From Chloroflexota bacterium (lineage in GTDB: Bacteria > Chloroflexota > Limnocylindria > P2-11E > CF-107): DNA of 50,680 nucleotides. Location of the stretch: positions 11,277-61,956 of the forward strand of contig VBHP01000032.1 in the NCBI GenBank assembly GCA_005881435.1, given 5' to 3'. The notes beneath the pieces are model-generated. The model was not told where the DNA came from. It was given only the letters and a program-made list of their open reading frames with translations, and searched no databases. The stretch's first letter is position 1; each line of letters begins with the position of its first letter. Below are positions 1-8,497 of this stretch, one piece after another. The position numbers were made by a program, and so were the translations under genes.

Positions 1-644
1 CGCCAGAGGATCGCGGCCGCACCCTCCGGCGAGATCACCGAGTAAATGGCGTTCTCCAAAGCGACAACGACGTCTCCGACGGCGAGCGCAAGCGCGCCGC
101 CGCTGCCACCTTCGCCGAGGATGATCACAACGACCGGTGTGCGCAGTCGCGTCATCTCCAGCACGTTGCGGGCGATGGCCTCATGCTGCCCGCGCTCCTC
201 CGCCTCGGGCCCAGGGTAGGCGCCTGAGGTGTCGACGAGCGTCACGATCGGAAGCCCGAACTTCTCGGCGAGCCGCATGACCCGGAGCGCCTTGCGATAT
301 CCCTCCGGATGCGCCATCCCGAAGTTGCGCTCGATGTTCTCCTCTGTGGTCGAGCCCTTCTGCTGCCCGATCACCGCCACGGGTTTGCCGTCCAAGAGCC
401 CCAAACCCGCGACGACGGCCGGGTCGTCGCGGAACTGCCGATCGCCGTGGAGCTCCTGGAAGTTCGTGAAGACTCGGTTGATGACATCGAGCGCGTGCGG
501 CCGCTTCACGTTCCGCGCGAGTTGCACCGTCTCCCACGGGGTCCGGCGCCGCAGCTGAGCGAGATCGGTCAGTACTCCCTCGAGTGGCTGCGCGCCGTTG
601 CCATTCGGAGATGCGCGGCCGGTCACACGATCCAACATGCTCAT
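1..644 (-). CDS. accA: Acetyl-CoA carboxylase carboxyltransferase subunit alpha (partial)
   Basis: AccA forms the biotin carboxyl-carrier carboxyltransferase with AccD and transfers CO2 from biotin to acetyl-CoA, giving malonyl-CoA for fatty acid synthesis in the cytoplasm. The reading frame from ATG at 644 shows family hallmarks: [19 protein letters not shown] near residue 35, [44 protein letters not shown], the DTSGAYPG oxyanion segment and [10 protein letters not shown]. About 214 codons lie in the window and the 3' end runs off base 1. The start overlaps the stop of a short upstream ORF by ATGA; a second ATG lies at 638. It follows accD, as in many bacteria. Confidence 0.95.
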   Translation of the reverse strand, partial: MSMLDRVTGRASPNGNGAQPLEGVLTDLAQLRRRTPWETVQLARNVKRPHALDVINRVFTNFQELHGDRQFRDDPAVVAGLGLLDGKPVAVIGQQKGSTTEENIERNFGMAHPEGYRKALRVMRLAEKFGLPIVTLVDTSGAYPGPEAEERGQHEAIARNVLEMTRLRTPVVVIILGEGGSGGALALAVGDVVVALENAIYSVISPEGAAAILW

Positions 645-889
645 CGCTTCGCCTCGCGCGTCGCGCGATAAGTGGCCCGGCGGGCGCCTTGGCGCCTGAT
701 GCGGTGCGCTCCCCGCTCCTTGTGCCCAGGGGTAGGGGCCCCTGAGCGCGAAGCGCTCCGGCGCGCTTTTCGGCGCCGGAGCACAGCCGCTCCGCGCAGC
801 CGCATTAGCACGCAGTCGCCGGGAGCGCCCCGCTCGGCGCCAGCGCGCGCCGCAGTCCTGACCAGTGCGCTCCGCACGGCTGCGCTCAT
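641..889 (-). CDS. Putative 82-aa basic ORF coupled between accD and accA
   Basis: This open frame fills the gap between accD and accA. Its ATG overlaps the accD stop (ATGA at 886-889) and its TGA overlaps the accA ATG (641-644). The product would be very rich in Arg and Ala with no domain I recognise. Composition like this is what random GC-rich DNA gives, and the same stretch holds strong inverted repeats, so it may be a repeat insertion that happens to keep the frame open. The exact overlaps at both ends are the only argument for translation. Confidence 0.25.
   Translation of the reverse strand: MSAAVRSALVRTAARAGAERGAPGDCVLMRLRGAAVLRRRKARRSASRSGAPTPGHKERGAHRIRRQGARRATYRATREAKR
755..782. 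repeat. 10-bp perfect inverted repeat in accD-accA gap
   Basis: GCTCCGGCGC at 755-764 is matched by GCGCCGGAGC at 773-782 around an 8-nt loop. Nearby are CAGGGG/CCCCTG arms (about 727-744) and several variants of GCGCTCCG and GCAGCCG between 690 and 890. No T-run follows on either strand, so it is not a clear terminator. It looks like a REP-like or interspersed palindromic element. Confidence 0.6.
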
Positions 890-1734
890 AAAGCCCACCG
901 GAGCTCGTGTGGTGGTGGGCGCAGCATCGCCAGGAACGTGGCGACGCGCGCGCGCAGCTCCGCTCGAGGAACGACCTGATCGACGAAGCCGTGCGCCAGC
1001 AGGAACTCGGCGCGCTGGAAGCCCTTCGGCAGCTTCTCGCCGATCGTTTCGCTCGTGACACGCGCGCCGGAAAAGCCGATGAGCGCGTTGGGCTCGGCGA
1101 GCACGATGTCGCCGACGGCGGCGAAGGACGCCGCGACCCCGCCGGTGGTGGGGTCGGTGACGATCGAAACATACGGGATGCCGGCGTCGGAGATGCGTGC
1201 CAGGACGGCATTCACCTTCACCATCTGCATTAGTGAAAGGATGCCTTCCTGCATCCGCGCGCCACCGGATGCGGACACAACGATGAACGGCAGGCGTTCG
1301 GCCAGCGCGTGCTCGCCGGCACGCGCCAGCTTCTCGCCCACGACCGATCCCATGCTGCCGCCCATGAAACCGAAGTCGATCGCGGCGATGACCACGGCCC
1401 AATCTTCCAGCCGGCCGGTGCCCCACACCGCGGCATCCTTCAGTCCGGTCTTGGCCTGCGCCTGCGCCAACCGTTCGACGTATGGCTTGGAATCGACGAA
1501 CTGCAGGGGATCGCCACCGACGACGTCGGCGTCGTGCTCGTCGAAAGAGCGCTTATCCAGCAGCTGCTCGATGCGGTCGCGGGCGCCGATGCGGAAGTGG
1601 TGTCCGCACTTCATACAGACGGACAGGTTCCGTTCGAGCTGCTTGTTGAAGAGCATCTCACCACACGTCGGACACTTCGTCCACATCTGCGATGGGAACT
1701 CTTTGCGTCGAACGAACGGGATCCGCAGCCGCAC
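886..1734 (-). CDS. accD: Acetyl-CoA carboxylase carboxyltransferase subunit beta
   Basis: Beta subunit of the acetyl-CoA carboxylase carboxyltransferase. The 282-aa protein has the N-terminal zinc ribbon (Cys21, Cys24, Cys40, Cys43, spacing CxxC-x15-CxxC) typical of bacterial AccD, then the crotonase-like fold with [24 protein letters not shown] and [13 protein letters not shown], which bind acyl-CoA and form an oxyanion hole. Start is GTG at 1734, directly after the stop of the DegV gene (TAG-GTG). It lies in a minus-strand run birA-degV-accD-accA, so the enzyme and the ligase that biotinylates its carrier protein are probably co-expressed. AccB and AccC are not in the window. Confidence 0.97.
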   Translation of the reverse strand: MRLRIPFVRRKEFPSQMWTKCPTCGEMLFNKQLERNLSVCMKCGHHFRIGARDRIEQLLDKRSFDEHDADVVGGDPLQFVDSKPYVERLAQAQAKTGLKDAAVWGTGRLEDWAVVIAAIDFGFMGGSMGSVVGEKLARAGEHALAERLPFIVVSASGGARMQEGILSLMQMVKVNAVLARISDAGIPYVSIVTDPTTGGVAASFAAVGDIVLAEPNALIGFSGARVTSETIGEKLPKGFQRAEFLLAHGFVDQVVPRAELRARVATFLAMLRPPPHELRWAL

Positions 1735-2580
1735 CTAATCCTCCTTGAAGAAGCCCAACGCGACCACGCCTGGTCCGACGTGTGTCGCGAGCACCGGCCC
1801 GGCGTCCTGCTCGTGGTACTCCACGCAATGGAACGTACGCCTGGCCCACTCGCCGAGCTCGCGGGCGTCTTGCGGCGCGTTCGTATGCAGCACGTATGCC
1901 TGCGCACGAGAGCCCGCCGGGAGCTCGGCCAGGATGAGCTCACGGAGACGTTGCAATCCACGCGAGCGCGTACGGATCCGATCGATCATCTGCGGCTCGC
2001 CGCCGGCGAACCGGATGATCGGCTTGATCTGCAGGAGCGAGCCGATGAGCACGCGGATCGCCGGCACCCTACCGCTGCGCTTGATGAAATCCAGCGTGTC
2101 GATGTAGGCGATGAGCCGGACCCGCTCCGCCAGCTTTCGCGCCAGCGCCTCAGCCTCCTCCAGGGACGCTCCCTTCTGCCGGGCCCGCGCGCAAGCCATG
2201 ACGATGAGCCCCATGCCGCCCGAGACACTGCGCGAGTCTACGTTCGCGAAGCGACCCGGCATCGAATGCGATGCCGTGGCCATCGTCGCGTGCGTGCCCG
2301 ATCGCGTCGCGTCGACCGTGATCACGAGCACGTCCTTCGCGTACTTGAGCGCCGCTTCGTACGCGTCACGAATGTCCCCGAGCGACGGCTGAGAGGTGCT
2401 GGGGTGCTCCTTGCGCGTGCGGATGAGGTCGTAGAACTGAGCGTCGCTGAGGTCGACGCCGGGAGTGGAGGAGTCCATGCCGAAGCTGATGTGATCGTGG
2501 GCGATCGCCACCTGCTCGGATGCGAGAAAACCGGGCGGCAGTGTCACGCTGCCGTCGGTGACGATCGCGAAGCGACTCAT
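1735..2580 (-). CDS. DegV family fatty-acid-binding protein (FakB-like)
   Basis: 281-aa DegV-family protein. Visible hallmarks are the N-terminal IVTDGSVTLPP, TSTSQPS-type strand near residue 60 (here HPSTSQPSLGD), the SGTHATM helix start, DSRSVSGGMGLIV and the C-terminal HVGPGVVALGFF. Family members (FakB) bind one fatty acid and present it to the kinase FakA. FakA is not seen here. The ATG at 2580 overlaps the birA stop (ATGA), and the stop abuts accD, so the protein is embedded in the carboxylase operon and a role in fatty acid handling is a fair inference. Confidence 0.9.
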   Translation of the reverse strand: MSRFAIVTDGSVTLPPGFLASEQVAIAHDHISFGMDSSTPGVDLSDAQFYDLIRTRKEHPSTSQPSLGDIRDAYEAALKYAKDVLVITVDATRSGTHATMATASHSMPGRFANVDSRSVSGGMGLIVMACARARQKGASLEEAEALARKLAERVRLIAYIDTLDFIKRSGRVPAIRVLIGSLLQIKPIIRFAGGEPQMIDRIRTRSRGLQRLRELILAELPAGSRAQAYVLHTNAPQDARELGEWARRTFHCVEYHEQDAGPVLATHVGPGVVALGFFKED

Positions 2581-3263
2581 CTCGGTCGGATGCTGACGTC
2601 GCCCGCCAGCACGCGCTCCAGCGCTCCGTGGTGGCGGACGAGCAGCGCGCCGTCGGCGTCGACATCGACGGCCTCGGCCTCGAATCGCCGCCCGCCGTCC
2701 TCGACGAGCACCCGACGACCCAGGGTGGCGGACGCCGCGCGCCACTCCGACATCGCGGCGGTGCGCGCCGAGGCATCCGCGTCCAACAGACGCTCGAGCT
2801 CGACGGCGAGGTGGGCCAGCAACGCGAGGCGATCGACGTCGTAGCCTTCGCGCGCGAACGAGGTCACCTCGGTCCGCACCTCCTCCGGATGCTCGCGAGT
2901 GTGGATGTCGATCCCGGTACCGAGAACGAGCCAGTCCCCTGCCGTCATGCTCGCGAGCACGCCCGCCGTCTTGCGACCACCCAGGAGCAGGTCGTTCGGC
3001 CATTTTACCGACAGCTTTTCGACGCCCAACGATGTCGCGGCGCGCATCAGCGCGACCGAAGACAACACGGCGAACAGCGGCGCCACGGCGCTGTCGATGC
3101 GCAGGATCCAGCTCGCGAGAAGCTGTGTGCCCGGTCCTCCCAGACCCCATGAACGACCGCGCCGTCCTCGTCCCGCGGTCTGATGGTCTGCGACGACCAC
3201 GGTGCCGTCGACGGGCTCGGCGCGTACGAGCTCTTCGCCGCGCGCCATCGTGGTCGGTAGCAC
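2577..3263 (-). CDS. birA: Biotin--[acetyl-CoA-carboxylase] ligase
   Basis: Activates biotin to biotinyl-AMP and attaches it to the carrier protein of acetyl-CoA carboxylase. The catalytic signature QTAGRGRRGRSW, the SVKWPNDLLL motif and the GTGIDIHT segment followed by a C-terminal SH3-like domain (ALLVRHHG) are present. There is no N-terminal HTH, so it is a monofunctional class I enzyme. The GTG at 3263 is the only conventional start, but the family-conserved strand just upstream (GRAIEYHEVLPTT) stays open to about 3365, where CTG overlaps the stop of the preceding gene as CTGA. The true protein is therefore probably about 262 aa with a CTG start. Confidence 0.93.
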   Translation of the reverse strand: MLPTTMARGEELVRAEPVDGTVVVADHQTAGRGRRGRSWGLGGPGTQLLASWILRIDSAVAPLFAVLSSVALMRAATSLGVEKLSVKWPNDLLLGGRKTAGVLASMTAGDWLVLGTGIDIHTREHPEEVRTEVTSFAREGYDVDRLALLAHLAVELERLLDADASARTAAMSEWRAASATLGRRVLVEDGGRRFEAEAVDVDADGALLVRHHGALERVLAGDVSIRPR

Positions 3264-3361
3264 CTCGTGGTACTCGATCGCTCGGCCGACGCGTCGCGAC
3301 TCGAGTGCCGAGATGAAGGCGCCGCGGACGGCGCGATCGGACAGCAGCGCCAGACGATCGC

Positions 3362-3805
3362 TCAGCGCGACCGCACGATCACGACATAGATGATCGCCAG
3401 CGCGAGGGCGGCCCCGAGCCCTTGACCCAACAGCTCTGTCGCCGACAGAGCGGCGCCACTACGCTGCAGGAGCACCAGCGCCAGCCCGAAGCCGACGATG
3501 GACGCAGCCGCGATCACGCCGATCTTCGCGTTCGCGAGCCGTGCCTCGTAGCCGCCACCGCGGAGTCGGAACGAGATCAGGAACGTGGTGCCTCCCACTG
3601 CCAGCAGGACGATTGGCAGCACAGCGAGGGCGAGCCGCTGTGAACCTTCCGGCAGTGCGATGGCGACAACAGACGTGATCATCAGCGCGACCGTCACGGC
3701 GATGAATGCGTCTTTGGCCGCCGCGGTCTGGATCTCCCGGGTGCGCTCGTCGCTCGCGCGACGATTCAGCTCGATAAGTTGATTCCACCACGCAGGCGCG
3801 CGCAT
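3362..3805 (-). CDS. Small four-TM membrane protein paired with XRE regulator
   Basis: 147-aa protein with a short cytoplasmic N-terminal helix (about residues 1-30) and four predicted hydrophobic segments (about 33-51, 58-80, 93-113, 123-143). I cannot assign a function. Its ATG overlaps the stop of the upstream XRE-type regulator by one base (TGATG). Two-gene units of a small DNA-binding protein and a small integral membrane protein are common in Gram-positive-type genomes and often act as membrane-responsive autoregulators. This is by analogy only. Confidence 0.75.
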   Translation of the reverse strand: MRAPAWWNQLIELNRRASDERTREIQTAAAKDAFIAVTVALMITSVVAIALPEGSQRLALAVLPIVLLAVGGTTFLISFRLRGGGYEARLANAKIGVIAAASIVGFGLALVLLQRSGAALSATELLGQGLGAALALAIIYVVIVRSR

Positions 3806-4080
3806 CAGCGTCCTCCTCGGGCCGGCACGATCCGTTGTCGTCGGCGCGCGAGTTCGCTATACGCGCCGTTGCTCAACGCGAAGAGCTGATCGAACGGGAC
3901 CTCCAGAACCACCGACAGCCGCAACGCCAGAACGGTCGAAGGGCTGTAGTCGCCGCCCTCGATCGCGACGATCGTCTGGCGGCTCACGGCGACGCTTTCC
4001 GCAAGCTGCTCTTGCGTGAGGCCCGCGGCCATGCGTTCCAGCGCGACTCGGTTCGTCAGCTCGGGCTTCAGCCTGCCCAC
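3805..4080 (-). CDS. XRE-family transcriptional regulator
   Basis: 91-aa protein dominated by one helix-turn-helix of the Cro/C1 type: RMAAGLTQEQLAESVAVSRQTIVAIEGG, followed by the conserved PSTVLALRLSVVLEVPFDQLF tail seen in YozG-like regulators. I place the start at GTG 4080; the frame is open to a TTG at 4107, but that would put the palindrome at 4093-4109 inside the gene. It forms an operon with the membrane protein at 3362-3805 (TGATG overlap). Autoregulation through the palindrome is likely but inferred. Confidence 0.88.
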   Translation of the reverse strand: MGRLKPELTNRVALERMAAGLTQEQLAESVAVSRQTIVAIEGGDYSPSTVLALRLSVVLEVPFDQLFALSNGAYSELARRRQRIVPARGGR

Positions 4081-4092
4081 CCTGACAAGTCT

Positions 4093-4109
4093 ACTTGACA
4101 GAGTCAAGT
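4093..4109. promoter_or_regulatory. Candidate operator palindrome upstream of XRE gene
   Basis: ACTTGAC-AGA-GTCAAGT is a perfect 7+7 bp inverted repeat lying 13 bp before the GTG at 4080. On the minus strand it contains TTGACT, which could also serve as a -35 box, so a bound regulator would occlude the promoter. The position fits an autoregulatory site for the XRE protein. Confidence 0.55.
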
Positions 4110-4114
4110 GGGGG

Positions 4115-4798
4115 TCAGGGCAGCGTCTGGACCGGACCCGGCAGCTTGAGATCGGCGTCGGTGACGGTCGTGCTCACGTCGCTGGCCTCCATCGTGAACT
4201 CGCCGCTCGCTGAGCTGAAGTGCGAGTACAGCGGAAGGCCCTGCTCGCTGTAACACAATGTGCCCTGGCCATATTCGGCGCTGACATCGTTCACCTCGAA
4301 GCATTGGGCGCTGACGCCGGCGATCACCCGCGCCGCCACGACGGTCGACGTGAACCGTTCGGGATGGTCGCGAGCCAGCTGCTGGATCTGCGCGCTGGCG
4401 GTCTGCTGCATCTCGGCCGCGGACGCGATCTTGACGCACGACGGCGTCGGCTGCGCCCCCGAGCTGCAGATGAAGATGCCATCTTTCAAGTAGAAGAACG
4501 ACGAGGCTCCACCAAGCGGAGAAGCGAAATCCCAGCGCATGTCCGGCGGGCGCACGTAGGTCGTCAGCTCGACGGTCTGCGTTTGCTCGTTCTGCGTCAC
4601 GCGGTAGACGTACTTGATCTTGTACGAGGAGGACGCGCCGGCTCGAACGATCTCGGCGAAGATCGGGCCGGGAGCTCGCGTCGGCGATTCCGCCGCGAGG
4701 GTCGGCGCGCTCGCCGTTGGCGACGACGGCGTGGCTGTCGCCCCGGTCCCGCCGCAGGCGGCGAGAAGCAGCGCAACGCCGAGCAGCCGCATCCTCAC
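4115..4798 (-). CDS. Putative lipoprotein, unknown function
   Basis: 227-aa secreted protein with a short signal sequence ending in a lipobox (LLLAACGG, Cys at about residue 15), then a Ser/Thr/Pro/Ala-rich linker and a globular domain from about residue 45. The domain contains TYVRPPDMRWDF and LPLYSHFSS-like strands that recall LolA/LppX-type lipoprotein carriers, but I am not confident. Two starts are possible: GTG 4798 or ATG 4792. It directly follows another secreted protein gene (4808-5311) with 9 bp between, so the two are probably co-transcribed. Confidence 0.75.
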   Translation of the reverse strand: MRMRLLGVALLLAACGGTGATATPSSPTASAPTLAAESPTRAPGPIFAEIVRAGASSSYKIKYVYRVTQNEQTQTVELTTYVRPPDMRWDFASPLGGASSFFYLKDGIFICSSGAQPTPSCVKIASAAEMQQTASAQIQQLARDHPERFTSTVVAARVIAGVSAQCFEVNDVSAEYGQGTLCYSEQGLPLYSHFSSASGEFTMEASDVSTTVTDADLKLPGPVQTLP

Positions 4799-4807
4799 CG
4801 TCGAAAA

Positions 4808-5311
4808 CTAACGCGCGGTCAGGATGATCGGCACGCGCGCCTCGTCGTCGACGCTTCCGTCCTTCGCGCTGAAGCTCACGAGCGAAAGATACGCGTACGT
4901 ATCGCCCGTCACGGTGAACGTGACCGTGAAGGAGAACGTCCCGCGGGCCGGAGCGCCTGGTGATGCTTGACCCGTCCCTTTCGTCAGCTCCTTGCCGGCG
5001 AGGTCGACGAGCTTCCAGGAGAACCCGCCCTCGAACAGGCTGGCCGCGCCGCTCACCGTCAATGGCGAGGTGACGACGGCGAAGGCGCGGGGTTGGTCGA
5101 CCGTGATCGAGCCGCGCGGTGAGGTGTATCCGGCCGGTGCCGGCGTGGGCGTGGGAGACGGTGTCGGCGTTGGTGTCGGTGTCGGAGACGCAGTGGCGGT
5201 GACCGACGGCCGCGAGGTCGCGGTCGTCGTCACCGGTGTCGGCGTGGTGGCTGTCGGTGGTGTGCACGCGACCGAGGAGAGCGCGAGCAACGCCGCGAGC
5301 GTGATCAGCAT
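4808..5311 (-). CDS. Lipoprotein with Gmad2-like immunoglobulin domain
   Basis: 167-aa protein. Signal peptide with lipobox (ALSSVACT, Cys about residue 16), then a Thr/Pro linker with a run of TP dipeptides encoded by a low-complexity tract (about 5140-5200), then a C-terminal domain with ITVDQPRAFAVVTSPLTVSG, FEGGFSWKLVD and GTFSFTVTF. This is the pattern of the Gmad2 Ig-like domain found in cell-surface lipoproteins and spore-germination proteins. The frame is open further upstream to 5380 but that part overlaps thrB and lacks a signal sequence, so I start at ATG 5311. Cargo or partner unknown. Confidence 0.8.
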   Translation of the reverse strand: MLITLAALLALSSVACTPPTATTPTPVTTTATSRPSVTATASPTPTPTPTPSPTPTPAPAGYTSPRGSITVDQPRAFAVVTSPLTVSGAASLFEGGFSWKLVDLAGKELTKGTGQASPGAPARGTFSFTVTFTVTGDTYAYLSLVSFSAKDGSVDDEARVPIILTAR

Positions 5312-5336
5312 TCGATAACCCACTTCTGTTCCCTCT

Positions 5337-6248
5337 CTACTCAGTGGACTCGTGGCGCCGCGCTTGCGCACCGATGCCACGAACGCGCATGACCTGTGCC
5401 GTTCCGGCCCAACTCTCCTCCTCGGCGACGGCGTTCATCGCCGCGGCGACTCGCGGCGCGAGCCGCGCCGGCGCGATCGCGAGCACGGCGGGTCCAGCGC
5501 CGGACAGCACTGCACCGAACGCACCCGCTGCGCGCGCCGCCCGGGCAATGAAGTCGAGCGCCGGAACGAGTCGCAACCGGGCCGGCTCATGCAGACGATC
5601 GTGCATCGCCAGGCGCAGGAGCGTTCCGTCTTTCTTCAGCACCGCGGCGACGAAAATCGCGGTGCGCGCGAGATTGAATACCGCGTCGGCTCTCGCGACG
5701 CGCCGAGGCAGGATGCGGCGCGCCTGGCGCGTCGACAACTGACGGCCCGGCACGAAGATGACGGCCCGCCACGCGCGCGGGAACTCCAGGCTCGTCGCCA
5801 CCGGTCCCTCGGGCGACGGCGCCGCGATGGTGAATCCCCCGAACAACGCCGCCGCTACGTTGTCGGCGTGACCTTCGACGCCGGCCGCCGTGCGGAGCAA
5901 GCTCTGGCGGTCGAGCGGCCGGCCCAGGACCTCGTTCGCCGCGACACATCCGGCGACGATGGCGGCGGCGCTCGATCCAAGACCCCGCGCGATAGGGATC
6001 TCCGAGCGTTGGACCACGTGCAGGCCCTGCAGCTGCTCCTTCGCGGCTTTCGCCGTCGCACGCGCAGCGATCACCACGAGGTTCGAGCTGCCGCTCGGAA
6101 CGCCGTCGCCGTGGCCCTCGACACGCACCTCGTATCCCCGGCCGGGGCGCACATCGAACTCGGCGAGCAGCGGCAGCGCCAGGGCGAACGCGTCGAAGCC
6201 AGGGCCGAGGTTCGCGCTCGTGGCCGGGACGCGAACGCGAAATTCCAC
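5337..6248 (-). CDS. thrB: Homoserine kinase
   Basis: GHMP-family kinase that phosphorylates L-homoserine to O-phospho-L-homoserine, the substrate of threonine synthase. The 303-aa protein shows VPATSANLGPGFDAFALAL at the N-terminus, the ATP-binding GHMP motif PIARGLGSSAAA (about 85-96), and the C-terminal motif GAVLSGAGPAVLAIA. It sits 3 bp after thrC on the same strand, so thrC-thrB form an operon with ThrC translated first. Its product may also feed the second threonine-synthase-like enzyme at 40967-42202. Confidence 0.96.
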   Translation of the reverse strand: MEFRVRVPATSANLGPGFDAFALALPLLAEFDVRPGRGYEVRVEGHGDGVPSGSSNLVVIAARATAKAAKEQLQGLHVVQRSEIPIARGLGSSAAAIVAGCVAANEVLGRPLDRQSLLRTAAGVEGHADNVAAALFGGFTIAAPSPEGPVATSLEFPRAWRAVIFVPGRQLSTRQARRILPRRVARADAVFNLARTAIFVAAVLKKDGTLLRLAMHDRLHEPARLRLVPALDFIARAARAAGAFGAVLSGAGPAVLAIAPARLAPRVAAAMNAVAEEESWAGTAQVMRVRGIGAQARRHESTE

Positions 6249-6251
6249 TGG

Positions 6252-7316
6252 TTACACCACGGCCGAGGCGAAGACACGATCGCGCACCGCGGCGGCGGTC
6301 GCGGCGACGCGCTCGGGTGCGCGCGCCAGACGCCGAGCGGCATCGGGGTCCTTGAGTCCGCTGCCGGTGAGCACGCACACCACCACCTCGGCGCCTTCGA
6401 GGACACCGGTCGCGGCGCGCTTCAACAAGCCCGCGACGGATGCCGCCGAGGCGGGCTCGCAAAAGATCCCTTCCCGCGAAGCGAGCAGCGCGTACGCCGC
6501 GAGTATCTCTTCGTCGCTGACGGCTTCGATCGCGCCGCGCGATTCATCGCGCGCGCGCAGCGCGCCCTCCCAGGAGGCCGGGTTGCCGATGCGGATCGCG
6601 GTCGCCACCGTGTCCGGCCGTTCGACGCGCCGGCCCTCGACGATCGGCGCCGCCCCGGCGGCTTGGAAACCCCACATCCGTGGACGCCGCCTCGCCATTC
6701 GCGCCTCCGTGGCCTCGCGAAAGCCCTTCCAGTAGGCGGTGATGTTGCCGGCGTTGCCGACCGGGATACACAGGGCCTCGGGCGCGTCGCCAAGCGCCTC
6801 GCAGATCTCGAAGGCTGCGGTCTTCTGACCCTCGATCCGATGTGGGTTGACGCTGTTCACCAGCGCCGCGACCCCGTCGGCCGCCAGCTCCCGCGCGACG
6901 CGAAGGGCGTCGTCGAAGGAACCCTGCAGCGACAGGACACGAGCGCCGAAGACCTCAGCCTGCGCCAGCTTTCCGAGAGCGACCTGGCCCTCGGGGAGCA
7001 AGACGACGCAACGGAGGCCGGCGCGCGCGGCGTATGCGGCCGCGGATGCCGCGGTGTTCCCTGTCGAGGCGCACAACACCGCTCGCGCACCGCCCTCGAC
7101 GGCCTTCGCGACGGCGACCACCATGCCGCGGTCCTTGAACGAGCCGGTCGGATTCTGCCCCTCCACCTTGAGCCACACCTGCGCGATGCCGGTGCGCGCC
7201 TCGAGAGCAGGCGCCCGAACCAACGGCGTATCACCTTCGCCGAGCGTCAGTCGTGGTGTCGAGGCCGTGATCGGGAGGTGCGCCGCATAGCGCTCGATGA
7301 GCGGCCGCGGAAGCAC
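6252..7316 (-). CDS. thrC: Threonine synthase (actinobacterial type)
   Basis: PLP enzyme converting O-phosphohomoserine and water to threonine. The 354-aa protein lacks a zinc ribbon and resembles the actinobacterial form: [28 protein letters not shown] with Schiff-base Lys61, [38 protein letters not shown] and [16 protein letters not shown] chose GTG 7316; the frame is open to 7382, but upstream starts overlap the divergent gene beginning at 7376. Contrast with the zinc-ribbon paralogue at 40967, which carries the SAM riboswitch. Confidence 0.95.
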   Translation of the reverse strand: MLPRPLIERYAAHLPITASTPRLTLGEGDTPLVRAPALEARTGIAQVWLKVEGQNPTGSFKDRGMVVAVAKAVEGGARAVLCASTGNTAASAAAYAARAGLRCVVLLPEGQVALGKLAQAEVFGARVLSLQGSFDDALRVARELAADGVAALVNSVNPHRIEGQKTAAFEICEALGDAPEALCIPVGNAGNITAYWKGFREATEARMARRRPRMWGFQAAGAAPIVEGRRVERPDTVATAIRIGNPASWEGALRARDESRGAIEAVSDEEILAAYALLASREGIFCEPASAASVAGLLKRAATGVLEGAEVVVCVLTGSGLKDPDAARRLARAPERVAATAAAVRDRVFASAVV

Positions 7317-7375
7317 GGGTGGGGAGTATATGTCCAGCCCTACCAGACGTAGACGCGCGGTTAGCATGCTCGACG

Positions 7376-8497
7376 ATGCCACGTGACACGGAGCGGACCC
7401 TTCGCATCTCGACGCTCACACTCGCGGTCGTTGCGCTGTCGCTGTGGATCTTCGCGACGGTGGAGCAGCTCTTCGAGCGCGTCGCCGACGTCGTGCTGGT
7501 CTTTGTGTTCGCGTGGGCGCTGGCGTATCTCCTCGCCCCCGCGGTGATGTGGCTGGAGCGGCGCGCGCACCTCGGCCGCCTGTCCGCGGTGCTGATCGTC
7601 TACGCCGGAATGGTGGTCGGTCTGGCGATCGCCCTCGCGCTCGTCGTTCCGGTCATCGTGACGCAGCTCTCCGGCCTGGTCACAAACGCGCCGCAGTACG
7701 GTGAGGCGCTGGCGGGGCGCGTCCTGCAGCTGCAGCGCGACCTGACGTCGCGCGGCATCAACGTCGACCTGGCCACCATCTACGCCGCGATTCCCGAGCG
7801 GCTGGCGGCAATGGCCGCCGCGATCGCGTCGCAATCGGTCGCACTCGTCGGCGCCACCCTGACGCTGCTGTTCGACGTGACCCTGGTCGCGATCGTCGCC
7901 TTCTTCATGCTCATCGACGGCGAGCGGCTGTGGCTGGACCTCCTGTCGGCGCTTCCGGCGGACCTCCGCAGTGAGGCCGAGCTGCTGCGGTACAGCGCGG
8001 ACCGCTCGTTCGGCGGATTCTTGCGCGGCCAGCTGATCCTCGGCTTCGCCTACGGCGTGATCGTGCTGATCGCGTTCCTCATTCTCGGATTGCCCTTCGC
8101 GGTGCTGCTGGCGGTGTCGTCAGGCCTGCTGATGGTCATCCCGTTCTTCGGCGCGATCATCGCCACGTTCCCACCGGTACTGGTGGCGCTGACGCAGAGC
8201 CTCGAGCTCGCAGTGGGGACGTTCATCGCGGTCGCAGTGATTCAGAACGTGATGACGAACTTCGTCGGCCCGCGCCTGATGGCGCAGACGGTCGGCATCC
8301 ATCCGTTGCTCGTGTTCGCGGCGTTGCTTGTGGGCGCACGCGTCGCCGGCCTCTGGGGAGTATTCCTGGCGCTGCCGATCGCCGGGATCCTGAACGTCTT
8401 CGCGCGATACGCCCTGGAAGTCGCCTCGGGCCGGCGCGCGCGCACCGAGGCCTCGCGCATGTTGTCGGAGCGGGAGCAGCGCCGAGCACGCCGGTGA
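7376..8497 (+). CDS. AI-2E family (PerM/YdiK-like) transporter
   Basis: 373-aa integral membrane protein with the family pattern: two N-terminal TM segments, a long amphipathic middle region (about 85-160), then a cluster of TM helices with [24 protein letters not shown] and the conserved [15 protein letters not shown] and [26 protein letters not shown] motifs. Members export small molecules or ions; the name from AI-2 export is not evidence for that here. ATG 7376 is preferred over an upstream frame extension to 7319 because that would overlap thrC. The stop overlaps surE by 4 bp (GTGA). Confidence 0.9.
   Translation: MPRDTERTLRISTLTLAVVALSLWIFATVEQLFERVADVVLVFVFAWALAYLLAPAVMWLERRAHLGRLSAVLIVYAGMVVGLAIALALVVPVIVTQLSGLVTNAPQYGEALAGRVLQLQRDLTSRGINVDLATIYAAIPERLAAMAAAIASQSVALVGATLTLLFDVTLVAIVAFFMLIDGERLWLDLLSALPADLRSEAELLRYSADRSFGGFLRGQLILGFAYGVIVLIAFLILGLPFAVLLAVSSGLLMVIPFFGAIIATFPPVLVALTQSLELAVGTFIAVAVIQNVMTNFVGPRLMAQTVGIHPLLVFAALLVGARVAGLWGVFLALPIAGILNVFARYALEVASGRRARTEASRMLSEREQRRARR

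Noticed and set aside
5140-5200. Short GTGTCGGCGT-like tandem units as a CRISPR or satellite array
   Set aside because: They encode the Thr-Pro linker of the lipoprotein in frame, with no spacers.
5352-7352. Plus-strand open frame of more than 600 codons opposite thrB-thrC
   Set aside because: Shadow of two well-identified enzymes; Arg/Ala/Gly-rich with no domain.
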